A stretch of DNA of 54,370 nucleotides, from positions 303,269-357,638 of the forward strand of contig NZ_LITU01000070.1 in NCBI RefSeq assembly GCF_001280595.1, given 5' to 3'. The notes below the pieces were generated by a model. The model had not been told where the DNA came from. It was given only the letters and a program-made list of their open reading frames with translations, and ran no database searches. Origin of the DNA: Paenibacillus xylanivorans. GTDB lineage: Bacteria > Bacillota > Bacilli > Paenibacillales > Paenibacillaceae. The first letter of the stretch is position 1; every line of letters begins with the position of its first letter. A program made the position numbers and the translations under genes. Below are positions 49,301 to 54,370 of this stretch, piece by piece.

Positions 49301-51023
49301 CCGGACGCTCCTCCTCTTTGGGCCAATGAATGACAATCGCTGTGCCCTCACCCTTAGTCGAATGTACCGTAAGCCCGTACTGCGGGCCGAAATGCAGTTT
49401 GAATTTCTGGTCTGCGTTCTGTACGCCTAATCCTCCGCGTCCACGACGTTTCGGATCTGGCAAAAGCAACCGCTCCCGTTTTTCTTCCGTCATACCCGCT
49501 CCATCATCCCTGAGAGTCAGCAGAAGCTCATCCCTTTCTACGATGACATCCAGCTTGATTACACCTATCCCATCCGTGAAGCCGTGGAAAAATATATTTT
49601 CAAACAGCGGCTGCAGCGTCATACGCGGGATCAGATATTGCTTCAGCGAGTCTTCACAATTCAACTCATATCTGAAAACATTTCCGTACCTGATCTCCTG
49701 AATTTTCAGGAAATGCTCAATCATGCGTAGTTCTCTGCCCAACGTGATCAGTTCCTGCGATATATCCAGATTTCCTTCCAGCACCATCGTTAAGTGATAT
49801 AACATCTGACGAATATCATCAGCCCCTTCCAGACGGGCCTTCCACTGAATGGAGTTCAACGTATTGAACAGCAGATGGGGGTTAATCTGATAATGGAAAG
49901 CCTTCAGCTCCGCTTCCTTCTTAAGTCGTTCGCTCTGTTCCACTTCTTGCACGAGCGATTGGACACCACTTACCATCCGGTTAAAACTCATATCAAGGCT
50001 ACCTAGCTCATCTCTACCTTCGATCGGCATTCGTGTATCCAGCTTACCGAAGCTGACCTTCTGCATTGAATCCTTTAGCGTACGAATACGCGCTGTAAAC
50101 CTTGACGAGAACAGATAGGCGAGTCCAAAAGCAAGCAGACATGAAATAACTGCCACGACAATGGTATTCGACCGGATAATTCCCGAGGATAGGTAGAAGG
50201 CTTTGGCAGGTAATCTTGCTTCTATGGTCCACTGGTTCACGGCAAGCGTCCGGTTCCATGTAATATCACTATCCTTCTTCGTAAAAGCTGAGGCACTCTC
50301 ATATATAATCCTTCCGTCCGAAGCTTTAATGGTCAGATGCGACTTCGTATCTGTCTCAAATAGTTTGAACATATGGATCAGTTCCTGTGCATTTTCCTCA
50401 ATTAGTATAGTACTGCCGTTTTGCGTTCCGTTGGAATTATGAATCGGAACAGCGAGCCCAAGGACGGGGAGATTCGAATCACCTGAGCTGCTCATTTCAT
50501 GATTTTGCATATAAAATCCGAGCCAGTATATTCCTTTATAAGAAGCAGGCTTTGTCTTCCATTCTGGAGTAGCTCTCAGCTTATCAACATTCAAATTGTT
50601 CTCTCCATAATAATAGCCAGAGGGTGTAATGATATAGATTCCTGCGGTTAGGTCTGTCCGCAGCGATTTGAGTAGGGCTTCAAAGTCATTCTTCTCAATG
50701 ATTTCACTATAGCTCACAGGGGCCTGATTCCTTAGATCTGTATGGGCTGGATCAAGCAAATAAGAGTAGATCGTTTCACTCATTTGTTTCATCCGGCTTA
50801 AAGATGCACTCGTTTGTTGTTCCAGCTGTGCTACGGCATTTTCACCATATTTTCCAAACTGCGAATTAATAATTTTGGCGGATTGGTAATAGGACAACGC
50901 CCCAAGAGAGAGCAGAGGAATCAGAGTCACGATGAGAAAACAGAAGAGCAGCTTGGTCCGTATACTGCGGTAGGTACCAGAGAAAAAGCGTTTATTAAGC
51001 TGCCTGATCCACTGGACGTTCAT
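49278..51023 (-). CDS. Sensor histidine kinase, YesM type
   Basis: Membrane sensor kinase of 581 residues. First membrane helix near 22-42 (LLFCFLIVTLIPLLSLGALSYY), extracellular sensor domain (about 45-280), second helix (about 285-305), HAMP (about 305-360), then the His_kinase domain with the phospho-His in FHYQINPHLLFNTLNSIQ, and an ATPase domain with QPLFENIFFHG (N-box) and GRGGLGVQNADQKF (G-box). YesM-type kinases sense extracellular sugars or signals. ATG 51023. A cre-like box lies upstream at 51107-51120. Confidence 0.93.
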   Translation of the reverse strand: MNVQWIRQLNKRFFSGTYRSIRTKLLFCFLIVTLIPLLSLGALSYYQSAKIINSQFGKYGENAVAQLEQQTSASLSRMKQMSETIYSYLLDPAHTDLRNQAPVSYSEIIEKNDFEALLKSLRTDLTAGIYIITPSGYYYGENNLNVDKLRATPEWKTKPASYKGIYWLGFYMQNHEMSSSGDSNLPVLGLAVPIHNSNGTQNGSTILIEENAQELIHMFKLFETDTKSHLTIKASDGRIIYESASAFTKKDSDITWNRTLAVNQWTIEARLPAKAFYLSSGIIRSNTIVVAVISCLLAFGLAYLFSSRFTARIRTLKDSMQKVSFGKLDTRMPIEGRDELGSLDMSFNRMVSGVQSLVQEVEQSERLKKEAELKAFHYQINPHLLFNTLNSIQWKARLEGADDIRQMLYHLTMVLEGNLDISQELITLGRELRMIEHFLKIQEIRYGNVFRYELNCEDSLKQYLIPRMTLQPLFENIFFHGFTDGIGVIKLDVIVERDELLLTLRDDGAGMTEEKRERLLLPDPKRRGRGGLGVQNADQKFKLHFGPQYGLTVHSTKGEGTAIVIHWPKEEERPDGYSKEN

Positions 51024-51106
51024 AAACGATTTCCCCTCTCGCTATAACTATATCTACTTGCATTCTAGCATGGACAGGGAGCCTATAGAAGAATCCAATC
51101 ATTTCA

Positions 51107-51120
51107 TGGTAACGCTTTCA
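51107..51120 (-). promoter_or_regulatory. cre-like box before the sensor kinase gene
   Basis: TGGTAACGCTTTCA; on the minus strand TGAAAGCGTTACCA, which matches the CcpA consensus TGWAANCGNTNWCA at 13 of 14 positions. It lies about 85 bases upstream of the kinase start. Confidence 0.7.
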
Positions 51121-51157
51121 AATTACTGTTTGCAAATATAATTTTTCGGGTGAACGG

Positions 51158-51206
51158 GAAAAGCACGTCCCCGGAAAGCTGTTTAAAACAGCAGACGGAG
51201 ACGTGC
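51158..51206 (-). terminator. Terminator after the GH63-like gene
   Basis: On the minus strand GCACGTC pairs with GACGTGC around an inner GCTGTTT/AAACAGC stem, followed by TTTTCCC. It lies about 10 bases below the stop at 51217. Confidence 0.75.
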
Positions 51207-51216
51207 AGTATTTGTT

Positions 51217-52923
51217 TTAGGTTGCGTACTCGTGCCCCAGAACCAGGAACACACTCGATGTCCATGTGAATGCCCTGTCACGTAGACCTTCACCAGTCAG
51301 CGCGTCGAAATTCTCTGCCATTCCACTTCGGCTAAGCATACTGCAGAAGCGGCGTGATACTTCCTGAGCAAGCTCCAGGTCGCCAGCTGCGGCTACGCCT
51401 TCCACGAGTAGCATGGTTGAGGGTGCCCAGATCGGTCCGCGCCAGTACCCGTCTGGTATATAGTAAGGGCTGCTTATGCTCTCGGTCGCCCAACCATTTT
51501 CCGTCAGGAAGCGATTCTCCTCCCCGAGCCCTTTCAGAAGAACATCTCTGATTGGTTCCGGCAGGCGTTTACCAAGTAGAATCGGAACGAATAATAGCAG
51601 ACTATCTCCAGCTGAAGGCTCATGTGTACCTGAACGTAAGGAGATAAATCTTCCATCTTTCCAGAAGTGGCTGATCATCTTCTCCAGCGTATCTTCGGCC
51701 AGCTGTCTCCATTCTGATGATTCCTTGGTAAGCCCAAGCAACCCAGCAATTTCAGCAAGAAGCTCCGTCTGGATAATCAGAAAGGCGGCTAAATCCGGGC
51801 TTTCTACGGGAATTCCATTATTAAATGCCGTGCTGTTGTCCCAGCCGGAATCATTGCCGTGGTTATATTGGGGAATACCATCACCATCTCCATCACGATA
51901 CCGGAACCACCATTTCGTCCACTTAGATAATGGACCGTACACTTCTCGAAGCTGCGCCTCGCGGATATAATCTGTACGTTGCATCATCCAAGCCAGTGTC
52001 CATCCGTGAATAGGAGGTTTGTTGCAGTTCCACAGCTCATATTTATCGTTCACAAAGTCAGGAATCAAGCCACTCTCATCTTGTCGATCAAAAAAGATCA
52101 TGAACTGGTCCCATGCAAGCTTTGGATCATGGCGTACAAGCGCCATCGCATTGAAGCAGTGGTCCCAGCTCCATATATTTGTCATCCAGTTCTTCGACAT
52201 GTACATTGCAGGACGCGTCAGACATCCCTCCGCCGGAACCAGGCAGGACCAAGTAATGTAAGCCGCCAGTTCCCGCGCTTCTTGCCAGCGATCAGGGATC
52301 GTAAGACTATTGTCAAGCCACTGGTTAAATTCAGTTCGGGTCGCTTCCACATCATCATCAAAGGATTCCCATTCTAATCGAGGCTCCCACACTGTACGGA
52401 ACTCCTCAACGGCAAACTCCGCCGTATTCGTGTCCATATCCACACTGAACTCTGCAATCACACGTGAGCTCTTGGTCTTATCCCACGGTACTTCCATCTT
52501 CTGATCGCCCACAAGTCCAGTCAGCATGAAGCGGCATTCATGGGTAAAGCTGTTCACTTCCCAGCTGTTTATATTCACTTCATATGCATAATCATAGGCT
52601 GCCGGGATAAAGGTTAACCGGATACCGCAGCCTGTTGAACGGAATCGAACGGTACGACTATCCGAAATACAGATTTCGGCAAAGACTGCCGATCCCGACG
52701 AATTTAGCCGCACGGCTTCTGGAGAAGCCTCCGGCGTAAATGGAATCGTCTGATTCTGCTGATCCAGCAGTTCAATACGGAACGCCTCGCCAAATTTATC
52801 ATCTCCGCCCCGCACAGTTCGAAGGTAGAGGCCCTGCTGTCTATTCTTGCCTTCAGGCAGAAGAGAGACTGCAAGGAACGACTCTCTGCGGCTGAAGGGT
52901 ACAATGTTCAGATCAAATTTCAT
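51217..52923 (-). CDS. Glycoside hydrolase, GH63/MGH1-like
   Basis: 568 residues. N-terminal beta-sandwich domain (about 1-200), then an (alpha/alpha)6 barrel. Conserved pieces of the GH63/MGH1-like and amylo-alpha-1,6-glucosidase type: MSKNWMTNIWSWDHCFNAMAL, QDESGLIPDFVND, HGWTLAWMMQ, GNDSGWDNSTAF, and DGYWRGPIWAPSTMLLVEG near the C-terminus, with Asp and Glu as likely catalytic residues. Substrate unclear (alpha-glucoside, mannoside or mixed glycan). ATG 52923. It has its own cre-like box (52946-52959) and a terminator, so it is a separate transcript in the same locus. Confidence 0.87.
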   Translation of the reverse strand: MKFDLNIVPFSRRESFLAVSLLPEGKNRQQGLYLRTVRGGDDKFGEAFRIELLDQQNQTIPFTPEASPEAVRLNSSGSAVFAEICISDSRTVRFRSTGCGIRLTFIPAAYDYAYEVNINSWEVNSFTHECRFMLTGLVGDQKMEVPWDKTKSSRVIAEFSVDMDTNTAEFAVEEFRTVWEPRLEWESFDDDVEATRTEFNQWLDNSLTIPDRWQEARELAAYITWSCLVPAEGCLTRPAMYMSKNWMTNIWSWDHCFNAMALVRHDPKLAWDQFMIFFDRQDESGLIPDFVNDKYELWNCNKPPIHGWTLAWMMQRTDYIREAQLREVYGPLSKWTKWWFRYRDGDGDGIPQYNHGNDSGWDNSTAFNNGIPVESPDLAAFLIIQTELLAEIAGLLGLTKESSEWRQLAEDTLEKMISHFWKDGRFISLRSGTHEPSAGDSLLLFVPILLGKRLPEPIRDVLLKGLGEENRFLTENGWATESISSPYYIPDGYWRGPIWAPSTMLLVEGVAAAGDLELAQEVSRRFCSMLSRSGMAENFDALTGEGLRDRAFTWTSSVFLVLGHEYAT

Positions 52924-52945
52924 GATAGTCCTCCTTCAACAAGGA

Positions 52946-52959
52946 ATAATACGCTTTCA
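52946..52959 (-). promoter_or_regulatory. cre-like box before the GH63-like gene
   Basis: On the minus strand TGAAAGCGTATTAT, 12 of 14 to the consensus TGWAANCGNTNWCA; ATG is about 23 bases downstream, so it overlaps the transcribed leader. Confidence 0.55.
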
Positions 52960-53139
52960 TTGTAACCTGCTGCTCAAGAAGGAGGAACGTCCAGGTGTTC
53001 TTGCTAAAGAGGTAATTTGTTGGTATTGGATGACTTGAGTGGGTATAGGTGTCTTTTTGTTAGAGGATTGGGGAGGAAATGTTAGATTGTAAAAAATAGC
53101 TGACCAACTGGAATTATTTCTGAGATTAGACGGAATGGA

Positions 53140-53195
53140 AAGAGCCCATGAATCAGGCCGGTATCGGACATTTTCATGGGCTCTTGTCTTTTTTT
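53140..53195. terminator. Terminator hairpin, probably bidirectional
   Basis: AAGAGCCCATGAA pairs with TTCATGGGCTCTT around a 20-base loop. The T run lies on the plus strand (GTCTTTTTTT) with A-rich flank on the other side, so it may end the minus-strand LtaS-like gene only weakly. Confidence 0.65.
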
Positions 53196-53240
53196 ATCAT
53201 GGATTGAAAGGAATAAAATAAGTGCATTTTGCATGTTGAA

Positions 53241-54370
53241 TCATTTCACTGCATTTCGATTCGGTAACTGACTTAGATAACTGTTGGACAAATGTAGAAG
53301 ATCCAAAGCTCGTTCGTACTGTTCCTTCGTAATATATTCGGAAGAGGTCGATTTCTCTTTCTCTTCAGTTGGCATGACGGATGCGGGTATTGCGGGTTCA
53401 TCCTTCAGGCTGTTCGGATTCATCCCTTGATCAAGATCTGCCGAAACGAAATCCTGTCTCCCGGCATCGGCAAGAGAGTAATGCGTACCATCACCGTATC
53501 CCGTCTCAGGAACGAACAGTGAAGCATCGTTTAATACCGAACCGGAGGGCAGATAATAGCGCTCTGGCAGCAGATTATTTCCTTCACGCAGCAAATCCTG
53601 CCCAAAATACAGTTGGTTCTGTAGAGAGGCACCGGTTAACCCGGCGATCGTTGGCAGAATATCCACCTGTCCACCGATCTGCTCCAGCTGAGCTGCCGGC
53701 GTGATGCCAGGAGCCGTTACAATCAATGGAATATTGATCATGTCCGCGGACGTGTACTCCCGACCGTAGATTTCCTGCATGAGTTTCTCATCGGTCCGAT
53801 CCAGTGAGTAGATAGGCAGACCCAGATGGTCACCGTAAACAACAAGCAAGCTATTTTCCCATAATCCGCGTTCTTTCAGTCCCTCAATAAATTGCCCCAC
53901 CGCCTGATCGGCATAGTGCTGGGATACAAGATAATCCCCAGGCAACGTATTATTGAACCGTTCTGGCAGCGTCAGACTGACCTTATCTTCTGGTAAATGA
54001 TAAGGGTGATGCGCCGACATGGAAATAATTTGTGCATAGAAGGGTGGCCCTGTGTTCTGCATGGCTTCGAGTTTATCCAGTGTCTTGCTGTACAACACCT
54101 CATCCGATGCTGAGAAGGCGATGGAATCCTCTGTTCCGAAATATTTAATATCATAATAATGGTCGAATCCAAGCGCCTTGTATAACTGATCGCGATTCCA
54201 GAAGTGCACATCATTCGTATGGAATGTGGCTGTCTGGTAACCGTTCGCGGACATTAGTCTGGGCAGACTTGGCAGCTCCTTATTGGCATAGACGGTAGTT
54301 GCGGCTCCGTTGGGTGGTGTGTAAAACGATGTATTCACCACAAACTCGGCATCCGACGTATTTCCCTGTC
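53241..54370 (-). CDS. LTA synthase-like sulfatase-fold enzyme, 3' part
   Basis: C-terminal 376 or so residues of a lipoteichoic acid synthase (LtaS/YqgS) family protein, open to the window edge. The extracellular enzyme transfers glycerol phosphate from phosphatidylglycerol. Visible: QGNTSDAEF at the window edge, the site of the nucleophilic Thr in LtaS; HTNDVHFWNRD; MSAHHPYHLP; and the metal-binding GDHLG. After the catalytic domain a hydrophilic tail (rich in Glu, Ser, Pro and Thr) follows, ending LSQLPNRNAVK. The N-terminal membrane helices are outside the window. Confidence 0.9.
   Translation of the reverse strand, partial: QGNTSDAEFVVNTSFYTPPNGAATTVYANKELPSLPRLMSANGYQTATFHTNDVHFWNRDQLYKALGFDHYYDIKYFGTEDSIAFSASDEVLYSKTLDKLEAMQNTGPPFYAQIISMSAHHPYHLPEDKVSLTLPERFNNTLPGDYLVSQHYADQAVGQFIEGLKERGLWENSLLVVYGDHLGLPIYSLDRTDEKLMQEIYGREYTSADMINIPLIVTAPGITPAAQLEQIGGQVDILPTIAGLTGASLQNQLYFGQDLLREGNNLLPERYYLPSGSVLNDASLFVPETGYGDGTHYSLADAGRQDFVSADLDQGMNPNSLKDEPAIPASVMPTEEKEKSTSSEYITKEQYERALDLLHLSNSYLSQLPNRNAVK

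Larger units (their letters stand above)
52924..53240. other. Intergenic region before the GH63-like gene
   Basis: About 317 bases. Contains a cre-like box (52946-52959) and a hairpin terminator (53140-53195). No gene seen. The promoter of the GH63-like gene is not clear. Confidence 0.5.

Noticed and set aside
1..54370. CRISPR array, tRNA, rRNA, insertion sequence or prophage
   Set aside because: No regularly spaced direct repeats, no cloverleaf or rRNA signatures and no transposase, integrase or phage structural genes were seen.

Overview
The window is chromosomal DNA from a low-to-moderate GC Firmicute, most likely a Paenibacillus. The signs are strong AGGAGG-type ribosome sites, TTG/GTG starts, Bacillus-like cydABCD, glpP-glpK-glpD with a GlpP-type leader terminator, YesM/YesN-type two-component genes beside a sugar ABC transporter, and an LtaS-type enzyme. 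This assignment rests on gene content and style, not on a database search. No rRNA, tRNA, CRISPR array, insertion sequence or phage gene was recognised.

Layout. (1) 225-4534, minus: a four-gene glycan/glycosylation operon (TPR-like protein, GT2, GT4, methyltransferase), genes overlapping or abutting. (2) 4963-11205, plus: cydABCD, the cytochrome bd oxidase and its assembly exporter, behind two CRP/FNR-type palindromes exactly 40 bp apart. (3) 11400-12359, minus: a TagO/WecA-type phosphoglycosyltransferase. (4) 12519-17739: an A+T-rich block with two unrelated ABC systems facing away from each other, a GntR/YtrA-type three-gene unit (minus) and a MacB/FtsX-type pair (plus). (5) 18045-19802: an unrecognised protein with an ArsR regulator, divergent from a SnoaL-like protein, with operator-like repeats between. 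(6) 20426-25373, minus: gluconokinase and a sugar ABC transporter. (7) 25697-33128: a GTP cyclohydrolase II-like gene, glpP-glpK-glpD, a Gfo/Idh/MocA oxidoreductase, and a divergent HxlR regulator/DoxX pair. The DoxX and cyclohydrolase promoters look like copies of one design. (8) 33251-37727: AlkD-like HEAT protein, Crp/Fnr regulator, AbrB-type regulator with a Cys4 knuckle, LrgAB/CidAB pair and its divergent LysR regulator.

(9) 37913-52923, minus: the most unusual part. A GH63-like glycosidase, a YesM-type sensor kinase and YesN-type response regulator, a sugar ABC transporter and a GH2 beta-galactosidase form a glycan-utilisation locus with several cre-like boxes. The GH2 gene runs directly into an SDR dehydrogenase and then two genes for diverged GcvPA- and GcvPB-like proteins (the two halves of glycine decarboxylase), with no gcvT, gcvH or lpd nearby. 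Motifs around the usual glycine/H-protein site are changed while the PLP lysine is kept, so this pair may have a new role tied to glycan breakdown. (10) 53241-54370, minus: the 3' part of an LTA-synthase-like sulfatase-fold gene that continues beyond the window.

Many start codons were moved inward from the longest reading frame because a strong ribosome site, or a terminator inside the longer frame, points to the inner start.
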